This document shows positions 8,238-17,179 of a stretch of 64,000 bases of DNA, one piece after another. Source of the DNA: Mycolicibacterium chlorophenolicum (lineage in GTDB: Bacteria > Actinomycetota > Actinomycetes > Mycobacteriales > Mycobacteriaceae); the NCBI RefSeq assembly GCF_001044235.1, contig NZ_JYNL01000064.1, forward strand, positions 331,782 to 395,781, read 5' to 3'. The stretch's first letter is position 1. Each line of letters begins with the position of its first letter. The notes under the pieces were generated by a model, which was not told where the DNA came from, did not search any database, and saw nothing but the letters and a program-made list of their open reading frames with translations. The position numbers were made by a program, and so were the translations under genes.

Positions 8238-9044
8238 CTATCGCGTGGACTTGGCGGCCTTCACCGCGGCCGTGGCGGCGCCGCTCTCCCGCTTGCCCGC
8301 CGCGTAGGCGTCCTCGGCCGCCGTGACCGCCTGCTCGGCGTCGGCGAGGCGGCGGCGGGCGTCGTCGGCGCGCAACCGCGCCCTGGCGAGGTCGGACTGC
8401 AGTTCGGTCAGTGCGGCGTCGGCCTCGGACTTGCGGTGTTCGGCCGCGGCGAGCGCTGCACGGGCCTCGCGGGCGCGCTCGTCATCGGCCTTCTTGTCCG
8501 CCGCCTTGGCGGGCGCTGCCTTGGCAGGCGCGGGCGCGCGCTTCGCGGAAACAGCTGTGACCGTGCCGAATTCGCCGAACCCGGACCACTGCTCGGCTTT
8601 GGTGAGCCGGCCCAGTCGCGCCGCGACGTCGGGATCGGCCACGGCGGCCTGCAGTGTCGCGGTGACGTCGTCGCGCAGTGCGGCCGAGGGTTCGGCGACG
8701 CCGGCGGCGAGGAAACCGGCCCGGCTGAGCTCGTCGACGAGCCGGCGCTGCTCACCGGTCAGGGTGCGGATCGCCTCGCCGTCCATCGCGGCGTGCGCCT
8801 CGCGCAGCCGGGCGCCGAGGTCGGCCAGCGACGCCCGCGCGGTACCCCGCAGGGCGAGCAGGTTGGCCACCCAGGCCGCCACCGTCGGTTTGCGGCTGCC
8901 GCTGATCTGTTTGGCGGCGGCCGCGTCGCCGCTGCGTTTGGCCTCGGCGGCCAACTGGGTGCGCTGCGCGGTGAAGTCCTCCGGGCGCGCCGCATACAAC
9001 CGGTCCAGTGCGTCGTCGACCGAGAACCGCGCGTCGTCAGCCAC
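8238..9044 (-). CDS. Alanine-rich coiled-coil protein of unknown function
   Basis: A 268-residue soluble protein. The first ~170 residues are helical (DALDRLYAARPEDFTAQRTQ and a repeated LxxLGxR pattern). A linker rich in Ala, Pro and Lys (about 175-195) follows, and the last ~75 residues are heptad-like Ala/Glu/Arg/Lys sequence consistent with a coiled coil. There is no signal peptide or membrane segment. GTG at 9044 or GTG at 9053 can be the start; either lies against or inside the kup start. No family recognised. Confidence 0.6.
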   Translation of the reverse strand: MADDARFSVDDALDRLYAARPEDFTAQRTQLAAEAKRSGDAAAAKQISGSRKPTVAAWVANLLALRGTARASLADLGARLREAHAAMDGEAIRTLTGEQRRLVDELSRAGFLAAGVAEPSAALRDDVTATLQAAVADPDVAARLGRLTKAEQWSGFGEFGTVTAVSAKRAPAPAKAAPAKAADKKADDERAREARAALAAAEHRKSEADAALTELQSDLARARLRADDARRRLADAEQAVTAAEDAYAAGKRESGAATAAVKAAKSTR

Positions 9045-9045
9045 A

Positions 9046-10971
9046 ATGTCCACTATCGCCGAGAACGCCTCACCACACACCCGTCCGCTCCGGCCGGCCA
9101 TCGTGGTCGGCGCCCTCGGCGTGGTGTTCGGTGACATCGGCACCAGCCCGATCTACACGCTCGCCACCGTCTTCGACCCGCACGACCCGCACCCGGTGCC
9201 GGTGTCGCCGGCCCATGTGTACGGCGTGGTGTCGCTGATCTTCTGGTCGGTGATGACGATCGTGACGCTCACCTACGTCACCCTGGTGATGCGCGCGGAC
9301 AACCACGGCGAGGGCGGCATCATGGCGCTGATCACCCTGGTGCGCCGGTGGGCCGTGCCGACGAGCCGCCGCACCACGGCGACGCTGGCCGCGCTCGGCG
9401 TGTTCGGCGCGGCACTGTTCTTCGGCGACAGCATGATCACCCCGGCCATCTCGGTGCTGTCGGCGGTCGAGGGGATGAAGACCGTCGACCCGCATTTCAC
9501 CGACTTCGTGGTGCCGATCACGGCGGTCATCATCGTGGCGCTGTTCGCGGTGCAGCGTCGCGGCACCGCGGCCGTCGGCCGGTTCTTCGGCCCGGTGATG
9601 ATCGGCTGGTTCCTGGCCATCGGGGCGTGCGGCGTCAACGGCATCGCCAGCGACCCGGCGATCCTGCGCGCGCTGTCCCCCCTGTACGCGGTCGATTTCG
9701 TCGCGGGGCACTTCCACATCGCGTTCTTCGCGCTGGCCGCCGTGGTGCTGGCCGTGACCGGCGCCGAGGCGCTGTACGCCGACATGGGCCACTTCGGCCG
9801 CAAGGCGATCACTGTCGGCTGGCTCGGGCTGGTGCTGCCCGCGTGCACGCTGAGCTACTTCGGACAGGGCGCGCTGGTGCTGCGCGACGAATCCAAGGTC
9901 GGCGCACCGTTTTTCCTGCTGACCCCGGAGTGGGCCCGCATCCCGATGGTGCTGCTGGCCACCGCGGCGACGGTGATCGCCTCCCAGGCCGTGATCACCG
10001 GCGCGTTCTCGGTCGCCTCACAGGCCGCGCAGCTCGGCTACCTGCCGCGGCTGCGCATCGAGCACACCTCCGCCAAGGCCATCGGCCAGGTCTACGTGCC
10101 GTGGATCAACGGCATGCTGATGGTCGCCGTGCTCATCCTGGTGTTCGCGTTCCGCAGTTCCTCGGCGCTGGCGTACGCGTTCGGGATGGCGGTGACGGGC
10201 ACGATCACCATCACCACGCTGCTGTTCCTGTACCTGGCGCGCACCCGCGCCGGGGCGCCACTCGCGCTGGTGCTCATCGGCGGCGGTGCGCTGCTGATCA
10301 TCGATCTGATGTTCTTCGCGGCCAACCTGACCAAGCTCGTCCACGGCGCGTGGCTGCCGCTGCTGATCGCCGTCAGCGCGTTCACGGTGATGACGACCTG
10401 GCAGCGGGGGCGCGCGATCGTGACGCTCGAGCGGGAGAAGGCCGAGGGCCCGATGCGGGAGTTCGTCGACTCGCTGTCCGGGCTCGATCCCCCGGTGGTG
10501 CGGCTTCCGGGCACCGCGGTGTTCCTCAACCGCGGCACCGAGACCGCGCCGCTGTCGATGCGGGCGAACGTGCGTCACAACCACGTGCTGGCCCAGCACG
10601 TGGTGATCCTGACGCTGAGCACCGAGCCCGTACCCCGCGTGGACGATGCCGAGCGGATCAGCGTCGATGACCTCGGTGCCACCGACGACGGCATCATCGG
10701 GGTGATCGCCCGGTTCGGTTACATGGAGCGCGTCGACGTGCCCAGGGTTTTGCGCCTGCTCGATCCGGCGGACACCGAAGGCCCGCTCGACCTGGACCGG
10801 GCCACCTACTTCCTGTCGAAACTCGAGCTCTGCCAAGGGGATGCGCCGACGATGGCGCCGTGGCGCAAGCGCCTGTTCATCGCGACCTCGTATCTGACAT
10901 CCGACGCGGCCGCGTATTTCGGCCTGCCGCAGGACCGCACGGTGATCGTCGGCTCACGCCTGCAGGTCTGA
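9046..10971 (+). CDS. kup: Kup-family potassium uptake protein
   Basis: A 641-residue potassium:proton symporter. It starts with the family hallmark LGVVFGDIGTSPIYTL in helix 1 and contains GDSMITPAISVLSAVEG and further segments giving about twelve membrane helices. A hydrophilic C-terminal cytoplasmic domain of ~190 residues follows, ending TYFLSKLEL...VIVGSRLQV. ATG at 9046 is the last usable start before helix 1. It sits one base from the start codon of the oppositely transcribed coiled-coil gene. The 3' end overlaps the convergent GH65 gene by 18 bases. Confidence 0.9.
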   Translation: MSTIAENASPHTRPLRPAIVVGALGVVFGDIGTSPIYTLATVFDPHDPHPVPVSPAHVYGVVSLIFWSVMTIVTLTYVTLVMRADNHGEGGIMALITLVRRWAVPTSRRTTATLAALGVFGAALFFGDSMITPAISVLSAVEGMKTVDPHFTDFVVPITAVIIVALFAVQRRGTAAVGRFFGPVMIGWFLAIGACGVNGIASDPAILRALSPLYAVDFVAGHFHIAFFALAAVVLAVTGAEALYADMGHFGRKAITVGWLGLVLPACTLSYFGQGALVLRDESKVGAPFFLLTPEWARIPMVLLATAATVIASQAVITGAFSVASQAAQLGYLPRLRIEHTSAKAIGQVYVPWINGMLMVAVLILVFAFRSSSALAYAFGMAVTGTITITTLLFLYLARTRAGAPLALVLIGGGALLIIDLMFFAANLTKLVHGAWLPLLIAVSAFTVMTTWQRGRAIVTLEREKAEGPMREFVDSLSGLDPPVVRLPGTAVFLNRGTETAPLSMRANVRHNHVLAQHVVILTLSTEPVPRVDDAERISVDDLGATDDGIIGVIARFGYMERVDVPRVLRLLDPADTEGPLDLDRATYFLSKLELCQGDAPTMAPWRKRLFIATSYLTSDAAAYFGLPQDRTVIVGSRLQV

Positions 10972-13329
10972 CCGCACCCGCGACCGGCGGAACGGTTCGC
11001 GGCCGGGCGGCTGCTTCGGGGTGGGCAGCAGCGGCTGACGCTCACGCACCTCCACCGTGGTCGGGGCGTCGGTGCTGATCTCCAACGCCCGGCCGGCGTG
11101 CCGGATCGTCAGCGTCGAGTGCGGACCGTCGCGCAGCGTGTAGGTGACGTGGTCGTGGTCGGCGTCGACGGTCACCCGGAAGTTGCGCCAGCACAGGCGG
11201 AATCGGAGCCGATTGATCCCGCAGGGCAGCTGAGGGTCGAGCGCGAGCACCCGCTCGTCGTCGCGCAGGCCGCCGAACCCGGCGACCAGTGCCGTCCACG
11301 TTCCGGCCAGCGAGGCCAGGTGCAGTCCGTCGCCGGTGTTGTGGTGCAGGTCGCGCAGGTCGATCAGCGCGGCCTCGTAGGTGTAGTCGTGCGCCAGCTC
11401 CAGATGTCCGACCTCCGCGCACATCACGGCCTGGGTGCACGCCGACAGCGACGAGTCGCGGGTGGTGCGCCGCTCGTAGTAGTCGACGTTGCGCGCCTTC
11501 TGCTCGGCGGTGAACGCATGGCTCTGCCACTGCATCGCCAGCACCAGGTCGGCCTGCTTGACCACCTGTGCGGGATAGAGCCGCACGTAGGGTTCGTGCA
11601 GCAGCAGCGGATACTCGGTGTTGTCGCGGAAGTCCCACTCCCGCAACGTCGTGAACCCTTCGCACTGCGGGTGCACGCCGAGCTCCTCGTCGTAGGGGAT
11701 GTGCACGGCGTCGGCGGCGTCGCGCCACGCCGCGGTCTCCTCGGTGTCCACGCCGAGTTCGGCGGCGGCGTCGGGGTGGCGGGAGCACGCGTCGGCGGCG
11801 ACCCGCAGATTGGCCGCGGCCATCAGGTTGGTGAACACGTTGTCGCGGACCACCGCGGTGTACTCGTCGGGTCCGGTGACCCCGTCGATGCGCCAGGCGC
11901 CGTAGCGGTCATGGTGGCCCAGGGACCGCCACATCCGCGCGGTCTCCACCAGAACGTCCAGCCCGCAACCCTTTTCGAGGGAATCATCTCCGGTCACCAC
12001 GCGATAGCGTTCGAACGCCAGCGCGATGTCGGCGTTGACGTGAAAGGCGGCCGTGCCTGCGGGCCAATAGCCCGAGCACTCCTCGCCCGCGATGGTCCGC
12101 CACGGAAAACTGGCGCCTTCGAGGTCCAGTTCCTTCGCGCGGTCCCGCGCGAGGTCCAGCGTCGACGCTCGCCAGCGCAGCGCGTCGGCCGCGGCGTGCG
12201 GCGCGGTGTACGTGAGCACAGGCAGCACGAATCCCTCGGTGTCCCAGAACGCGTGGCCGTCGTAACCCGTTCCGGTCAATCCTTTTCCGGCGATGGCTCG
12301 CTGCTCCGCTCGCGCGCTGGCCTGGAACACGTGGAAGAGCCCGAACCGGACCGCCTGCTGGCAATCGGCGTCACCGTCGACCTCGACATCCGCACCGTCC
12401 CAGAAGACGTCGAGGCATTCTCGCTGAACGTCCAGCAGGCCGTCCCACCCGGTGTAGCGTGCCCCCGCGATGGCTGCGGCGGCCTGATCGCGCAGCGCCG
12501 GTCGGGACCGCAAGCTCGACCAGGCGTAGGCGAGATACTTGACGATGCGGAGTCGCTCACCGGCTTTGAGCGCACACACCACCGTCGTCCTGGCCCAATC
12601 CTCCCTGGCGTCGCCGCTGACCGTCACCCGTCCCGGCGCCTCGACCTCGTGATACATCGCCGCCGACATCGTCAGTGCGGACGACCGCGTCCGGTGGATG
12701 AGCAGCGCCCCGTTCTCATCCACCTCGTGCAGTAGGGGCTCGAGCGGATTCCTCAGGACAGCCGCCACCCGGGGGTCGCCGGACGTTTCCGGCTGGTCCT
12801 CGTTGGCGACCAGCTCGGACTGCACGGTGATACGCATGCCGTCATCGACAGCCTGGACCACGTATTCGATGGCGGCCAGACCACGCTGGGCCAGCGACAC
12901 CAACCGTGTCGATTCGACTCGAACCTGTTTTCCCGCAGGTGATCTCCACTCCGCGTGGCGCGTCAGCGTGCCCGCCCGCATGTCGAGGAACCGTTCGTGG
13001 GACAGTAACTCGCCGTAACGCACGTCGAACGGTTCGTCCTCGACGATCAGCCGGATGATCTTTCCGTTGGTGACGTTGACGATGGATTGGCCGTCCTCGG
13101 GATACCCGAACCCGGATTCGGCGTAGGGCAACGGCCGGATCTCGTAGAACCCGTTGAGGTAGGTGCCGGGCAGACCGTAGGGCTCCCCTTCGTCGAGATT
13201 GCCGCGAAGCCCGATGTGCCCGTTGGACAGTGCGAACAGCGACTCGGTCTGCGGCAGAAGGTCGGTGCGCAGCTCCGTTTCGCGGACGTGCCACGGTTCG
13301 ACCGGGAAGGCGTCGTCGGCGATCATCAT
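10954..13329 (-). CDS. Glycoside hydrolase family 65 protein (disaccharide phosphorylase/hydrolase, Rv3401-like)
   Basis: A 791-residue protein of the GH65 family, which cleaves alpha-linked disaccharides such as trehalose, maltose or kojibiose, usually by phosphorolysis. The N-terminal beta-sandwich begins WHVRETELRTDLLPQTESLF. The (alpha/alpha)6 barrel carries the catalytic-acid motif TGPDEY, with Glu about residue 489. It also has GHAFWDTEGFVLP and the phosphate/sugar-site region VVKQADLVLAM. The adjacent HAD gene (4-nt overlap) is the usual partner that isomerises the beta-glucose-1-phosphate released by an inverting phosphorylase. The same pair occurs as Rv3401/Rv3400 in M. tuberculosis. 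The disaccharide is not predictable here. Confidence 0.85.
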   Translation of the reverse strand: MMIADDAFPVEPWHVRETELRTDLLPQTESLFALSNGHIGLRGNLDEGEPYGLPGTYLNGFYEIRPLPYAESGFGYPEDGQSIVNVTNGKIIRLIVEDEPFDVRYGELLSHERFLDMRAGTLTRHAEWRSPAGKQVRVESTRLVSLAQRGLAAIEYVVQAVDDGMRITVQSELVANEDQPETSGDPRVAAVLRNPLEPLLHEVDENGALLIHRTRSSALTMSAAMYHEVEAPGRVTVSGDAREDWARTTVVCALKAGERLRIVKYLAYAWSSLRSRPALRDQAAAAIAGARYTGWDGLLDVQRECLDVFWDGADVEVDGDADCQQAVRFGLFHVFQASARAEQRAIAGKGLTGTGYDGHAFWDTEGFVLPVLTYTAPHAAADALRWRASTLDLARDRAKELDLEGASFPWRTIAGEECSGYWPAGTAAFHVNADIALAFERYRVVTGDDSLEKGCGLDVLVETARMWRSLGHHDRYGAWRIDGVTGPDEYTAVVRDNVFTNLMAAANLRVAADACSRHPDAAAELGVDTEETAAWRDAADAVHIPYDEELGVHPQCEGFTTLREWDFRDNTEYPLLLHEPYVRLYPAQVVKQADLVLAMQWQSHAFTAEQKARNVDYYERRTTRDSSLSACTQAVMCAEVGHLELAHDYTYEAALIDLRDLHHNTGDGLHLASLAGTWTALVAGFGGLRDDERVLALDPQLPCGINRLRFRLCWRNFRVTVDADHDHVTYTLRDGPHSTLTIRHAGRALEISTDAPTTVEVRERQPLLPTPKQPPGREPFRRSRVRSDLQA

Positions 13330-14030
13330 GAGGGCAACAGCTCCCCGAGGTCGGTGACGACGATGTCGGCGCCGTGCTCGCGCAGTGCGTCCGCCTGCCC
13401 GACGCGGTCGACGCCGACGACGGCGCCGAAGTGGCCCGCGTGGCCCGCGGCGACGCCGGACTGCGCATCCTCGAACACCGCGGCGTCGGCCGGGTCCACG
13501 TCGAGCAACTGCGCGGCGCGCAGGAACGTGTCGGGTGCCGGCTTGCCGTTGAGGTGTTCCTCGCGCAGCGTGACCCCGTCGACGCGGACCTCGATGTACC
13601 GGGCGAGCCCGGTGATCTCCAGGACCTGCTTGGTGTTGGCACTCGAGGACACCACCGCCCGCCGCAGGCCCGCGTCGGTGACGGCCTCGAGGAAGCGCCG
13701 CGACCCGTCGAACACCTCCACCCCGTCCTGCTCCAACGTGTGCTGGAACGCCGTGTTCTTCCGGTCGCCGAGCTCACGCACCGTCGCGTCGTCCACGTCT
13801 ATGTGCCTGCTCTGCAGGAAAGACCGCACCCCGTCGTCGCGCGGCTTGCCGTCGACGTAGTCCTCGTAGTCGGCGTGCTCGTCGAACGGTGTGAAACCGT
13901 CGCCCTCGCGCTGCCGGAGGTACTCGTCGAACATCGCCTTCCAGGCCCGGCGGTGCACACTCGCGGTGTCGGTGAGCACCCCGTCGAGATCGAACAGGCA
14001 GGCGCGGATCCGATCGGGTAAGCCGAACAC
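13326..14030 (-). CDS. HAD-family beta-phosphoglucomutase-like enzyme (Rv3400-like)
   Basis: A 234-residue haloacid-dehalogenase-fold protein. Motif I is FDLDGVLTDT, with nucleophile Asp14 and acid/base Asp16. Motif II is VVSSS, motif III KPAPDTFL and motif IV FEDAQSGVAA. The cap insert after motif I (HRRAWKAMFDEYL) is the C1 type seen in beta-phosphoglucomutases, which convert beta-glucose-1-phosphate to glucose-6-phosphate. GTG at 14030 starts the protein with only 13 residues before motif I. It is the first gene of a two-gene operon with GH65. Confidence 0.83.
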   Translation of the reverse strand: MFGLPDRIRACLFDLDGVLTDTASVHRRAWKAMFDEYLRQREGDGFTPFDEHADYEDYVDGKPRDDGVRSFLQSRHIDVDDATVRELGDRKNTAFQHTLEQDGVEVFDGSRRFLEAVTDAGLRRAVVSSSANTKQVLEITGLARYIEVRVDGVTLREEHLNGKPAPDTFLRAAQLLDVDPADAAVFEDAQSGVAAGHAGHFGAVVGVDRVGQADALREHGADIVVTDLGELLPS

Positions 14031-14084
14031 CCCCCTTTCTTACCCGGAGGGACGATTTTCCACGCTGTGATGGTTGGCTCCGGT

Positions 14085-14954
14085 ATGCGCATCGGAGTGG
14101 TGTTCCCGCAAACCGAGCTGGGCGGCGACCCCGGGGCGGTGCGCGCCTTCGGCGAACGCGCCGAGGGGCTCGGGTTCGCCCACCTGCTGGCCTACGACCA
14201 CGTGCTGGGGGCCGACCCCGCGGTGCATCAGGGGTGGGCCGGCCCGTACGACGTAGACACCACGTTCCACGAGCCGCTGGTGATGTTCGGTTACCTGGCC
14301 GCGCTGACGTCGACGTTGGAGCTGGTCACCGGGGTCATCATCCTGCCGCAGCGGCAGACCGCGCTGGTGGCCAAACAGGCCGCCGAGGTCGACCTGCTCA
14401 GCGGCGGACGGCTGCGGCTCGGGGTGGGGCTGGGCTGGAACGCGGTCGAGTACGAGGCCCTCGGCGAGGACTTCGGCAACCGCGGCAGACGCTCCGAGGA
14501 GCAACTGGACCTGCTCCGGCAGCTGTGGACGCAGCGGTCGGTCACCTTCGAGGGCCGGCACCACCGCGTCGTCGGCGCCGGCCTCGCTCCGCAGCCGGTG
14601 CAGCGGCCGATCCCGCTGTGGCTCGGGGCGGCGTCGCCGCGCGCCTACGCCCGCGCGGGCCGGTTCGCCGACGGATGGTTCCCGACCATGCCGCCCGGTC
14701 CGGCGCTGGAGGAGGCCCGTTCCCTCGTCGACGCGGGCGCGCGCGAGGCCGGGCGCGACCCGGCGGGCATCGGCATGGAGGGCCGCGTGCAGTGGCGGCA
14801 TGACCCCGACGCGATCGCCGCCGGCGTCGATGCGTGGGCGCGCACCGGCGCGACGCACCTGTCGGTGGACCTGATGGGCGCGGGCCTGCGCACCGTCGAC
14901 CAGCATCTGGCCGCGCTCGAGGCGGTGGCCGGCGCGGCCGGTGTGACCGCTTAG
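14085..14954 (+). CDS. LLM-class (luciferase-like) F420-dependent oxidoreductase
   Basis: A 289-residue TIM-barrel protein of the luciferase-like superfamily. The first strand MRIGVVFPQTELGG leads into FAHLLAYDHVLGA, and the central QAAEVDLLSGGRLRLGVGLGWN region matches F420-binding LLM proteins of mycobacteria. These move hydride between F420 and organic substrates. ATG at 14085 puts the first strand at the N-terminus; GTG 14067 and ATG 14070 are alternatives. It is divergent from the HAD/GH65 unit and overlaps the convergent rhomboid gene by 4 nt. Substrate unknown. Confidence 0.8.
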   Translation: MRIGVVFPQTELGGDPGAVRAFGERAEGLGFAHLLAYDHVLGADPAVHQGWAGPYDVDTTFHEPLVMFGYLAALTSTLELVTGVIILPQRQTALVAKQAAEVDLLSGGRLRLGVGLGWNAVEYEALGEDFGNRGRRSEEQLDLLRQLWTQRSVTFEGRHHRVVGAGLAPQPVQRPIPLWLGAASPRAYARAGRFADGWFPTMPPGPALEEARSLVDAGAREAGRDPAGIGMEGRVQWRHDPDAIAAGVDAWARTGATHLSVDLMGAGLRTVDQHLAALEAVAGAAGVTA

Positions 14955-15823
14955 CCGAGCCCGAACATCGCCCGCAGGTCGGCGGAGCGGAACACGATCA
15001 TCGCGAGCAGCAGCACCAGGATCACCGCGCTGGCGCCGGCCTGCACGGCCACCCGGCTGGTGCGCGGGGCGTAGGCGTAGGCCGCGGCGACGGCGGCGCC
15101 GGTCACCAGTCCGCCGATGTGACCCTGCCAGCTGATGTTCTGCGAGCTGATCAGCGGGAAGACGAACGTGAACGCGAGGTTCAGCACGATCACGGCCATC
15201 ACGCCGCGGACGTCCATGTTGAGGCGCTTGCCCACCACGAATGTCGCGCCGAACAGCCCGAACACAGCTCCGGAGGCTCCGGCGGTCAGCGCGTTGAGTG
15301 TCAGCAGGTAGGCGAGCGCGGAGCCGCCCAGGGCGCTGAGCAGGTACAGCGCGCTGAACCGCAGCCGACCCAGCGCGGCCTCCAGCGGCGGGCCCACGAA
15401 GTACAGCGCCAGCATGTTGAACGCGATGTGGGTGACGCCGAAGTGCAGGAACGCCGAGGTCACCAGCCGGTACCACTCACCGTCGGCGACCGCGGGCGGC
15501 CACAGGGCGAGCGCCCGCTGGGTGCCGGGGATCGCCATCTGCAGCGCGAACATCGCGACGTTGAGCCCGATCAGCGTGTAGGTGACGACGGGCGTCCTGG
15601 ACCGGCCCTGCACCGCCCCGAACGGGGTGGTGGCCTGGCGCACGGAACGGGCGCCCTCGTTGACGCACTCCGCGCACTGGTGCCCGACGGCGGCGTCGTG
15701 CATGCACTCGCCGCAGATGTAGCGGTTGCAGCGCGTGCAGCGAACGTACGTCGGCCGGTCGGGGTGCCGGTAGCAGGCCGGGGCCTGCTGCGGGGGCGTC
15801 GGATAGCCCGGCGGGTAACTCAC
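14951..15823 (-). CDS. Rhomboid intramembrane serine protease with N-terminal zinc ribbon
   Basis: A 290-residue membrane protease that would cut helices of other membrane proteins. The N-terminal ~65 residues hold paired cysteines and histidines (CYRHPD, CTRCNRYICGEC, CAEC), a B-box-like zinc motif found in actinobacterial rhomboids such as Rv0110. The membrane core has six or seven helices. The catalytic Ser184 is in GASGAVFG and the catalytic His235 in GHIGGL; the HxxxN motif (HIAFN) is also present. It overlaps the VOC gene stop by 4 nt and is probably co-transcribed with it. Confidence 0.88.
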   Translation of the reverse strand: MSYPPGYPTPPQQAPACYRHPDRPTYVRCTRCNRYICGECMHDAAVGHQCAECVNEGARSVRQATTPFGAVQGRSRTPVVTYTLIGLNVAMFALQMAIPGTQRALALWPPAVADGEWYRLVTSAFLHFGVTHIAFNMLALYFVGPPLEAALGRLRFSALYLLSALGGSALAYLLTLNALTAGASGAVFGLFGATFVVGKRLNMDVRGVMAVIVLNLAFTFVFPLISSQNISWQGHIGGLVTGAAVAAAYAYAPRTSRVAVQAGASAVILVLLLAMIVFRSADLRAMFGLG

Positions 15824-16224
15824 AGGGTTCCGAACAGCTCGAGGTGGTTGCCGTCGGGATCGGCGACGAACATGAAGCCCATCCCCGGGACCGGCGCGAA
15901 CTCCGTCACCGGCTCGACGATCTCGTAGGGCGACGCCTCGAACGCCTCGGCGACGGCGCGCAGCCCGTTGACCCCGATCGTGAAGTACCGCAACCCGGCC
16001 TGCGCGCGGCCGCCTCCGGGGACCGCCGGCGCGGGGGCGGTGGTGTAGGTGACGAGTTTGATGACGCTGTTGCCGAGCGTGTAGCGACGCTGCGAGCCAC
16101 CCTCGAACGCGATCTCACCCTGCGGCTCGAGTTCGAGGAATCCTTCGTAGAACGCCGTCATCGCGTCGAGGTTCGTGGTCACGAGGCCCACCTCGATGCC
16201 GGGCATGAGCAGATCCAGCTTCAC
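15820..16224 (-). CDS. VOC-superfamily (glyoxalase/dioxygenase-fold) protein
   Basis: A 134-residue protein with two beta-alpha-beta-beta-beta units. It starts MPGIEVGLVTTNLDAMTAFY and ends FVADPDGNHLELF, the classic VOC ending that supplies a metal ligand (Glu). Family members include glyoxalases, epimerases and resistance proteins; the sequence does not choose between them. It overlaps the rhomboid start by 4 nt and lies 9 nt after the nitroreductase stop, so the three form one minus-strand unit. Confidence 0.75.
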   Translation of the reverse strand: MKLDLLMPGIEVGLVTTNLDAMTAFYEGFLELEPQGEIAFEGGSQRRYTLGNSVIKLVTYTTAPAPAVPGGGRAQAGLRYFTIGVNGLRAVAEAFEASPYEIVEPVTEFAPVPGMGFMFVADPDGNHLELFGTL

Positions 16225-16233
16225 GCCACCAAG

Positions 16234-16884
16234 TTAGCCGTCGGCGGCGACTCCGTCCCATGTCTGGTCCCAGTGGTCGACGGCGACCACGTCCCGCAAC
16301 GGGCGGCGCCGCAGCGGGCCGTGTCGGCCCTTCGGCCAGCCGACCACGACGTGACCCGCGAGCATCCAGTCCGCCGGCACTCCGACGGCCTCGCGGAGCA
16401 GCGGCTCGCCGTCGTAGGAGGCCCAGCTGGTCGGGCAGGCGCCGAGGCCCTGCGCGCGGGCGGCGAGCAGGAAGTTCTGCATCGCCGGGAAGATCGACCC
16501 GCCCAGCAGCAGCTCCGAGGCCGTCGGGAAGCGCTTCTGGGTGAACAGCACCGAGGTGAACTCGCCGGCGCGGTCGTGGAGCTCGTAGGTGGCCCGGTCG
16601 TTGCGGGCCCGCGGACTGCGATCGTCCGGCGCGGGGCGTCGCATGCCGTAGACGGGCTCGATGACCGACAGGGCGTGCGCGGCGGCCCGGGCCACGACGG
16701 CGCGCTGCTCGGGGCTGCGCAGCACGACGAACCGCCACGCCTGGGCGTTGGCGCCCGAGGGCGCCCACGTCGCCGCCTGCAGGCAGCGACGCAGCGTCGC
16801 ATCGTCGACGGGTTCGTCGGTGAAGCGCCGGAGGGTGCGGGCGGTGGACATCGCCGTCCACACATCGGTCGTCTCAGCGTGCAC
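16234..16884 (-). CDS. Nitroreductase-family flavoprotein
   Basis: A 216-residue FMN-dependent oxidoreductase. The conserved FMN-phosphate contact is RTLRRFTDEPVDD near the N-terminus. It is followed by WAPSGANAQAWRFVVL, the family hallmark, and a C-terminal HVVVGWPKGRHGP that resembles the V-x-x-G-x-P strand contacting the flavin. These enzymes reduce nitro or quinone compounds, or act on other electron-poor substrates, using NAD(P)H or F420. GTG at 16884 is used; a shorter start at the ATG of MSTARTLRRF is possible. It leads the unit with the VOC and rhomboid genes. Confidence 0.8.
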   Translation of the reverse strand: MHAETTDVWTAMSTARTLRRFTDEPVDDATLRRCLQAATWAPSGANAQAWRFVVLRSPEQRAVVARAAAHALSVIEPVYGMRRPAPDDRSPRARNDRATYELHDRAGEFTSVLFTQKRFPTASELLLGGSIFPAMQNFLLAARAQGLGACPTSWASYDGEPLLREAVGVPADWMLAGHVVVGWPKGRHGPLRRRPLRDVVAVDHWDQTWDGVAADG

Positions 16885-17179
16885 CCCGTGAACTTATCGG
16901 GCCCCGCACATAACGATTCGGACACAACCGACATCACGATTATCTAAGGAAAAGCCGCCGACTGTGAGAAAACTCAGCCGATGCCCAAGTCACCGGGCCG
17001 CGGAACGCCGTTTCGGGCCTGGATTGAGGCCGATGTCACGCCCGCAAAGCGTAACGCCCGCAGCGCTGTTGGTGTCCGCCCGGCTCGTCGGGTTTGACCC
17101 TGTCCGATCGCGGCTACCGTGGATTTCGGGTGGGGGACAGCAGTAACCGTTTTCGAGAATCCGTAAGGAACCAAACCAA
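16885..17179. other. Intergenic region between divergent nitroreductase and haemophore-like genes
   Basis: About 295 bases without a credible gene. The left part is AT-richer than its surroundings (ATAACGATT...CACGATTATCTAAGG) and probably carries the nitroreductase promoter. The right part carries the promoter described for the secreted haemophore-like gene. No tRNA, riboswitch or strong hairpin was found. Confidence 0.4.
17093..17120 (+). promoter_or_regulatory. Candidate promoter for the haemophore-like gene
   Basis: TTTGAC at 17093-17098 and TACCGT at 17115-17120 are separated by 16 bases, matching a housekeeping-type mycobacterial promoter. The transcript would have a leader of about 50 bases before the ATG at 17180. 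GTAAGGAACC just upstream of the ATG may serve as a weak ribosome binding site. Confidence 0.45.

Noticed and set aside
6888..9134. 748-codon plus-strand open frame across the MHS transporter and coiled-coil genes
   Set aside because: Low-complexity composition and overlap with two convincing minus-strand genes; a product of high GC content.
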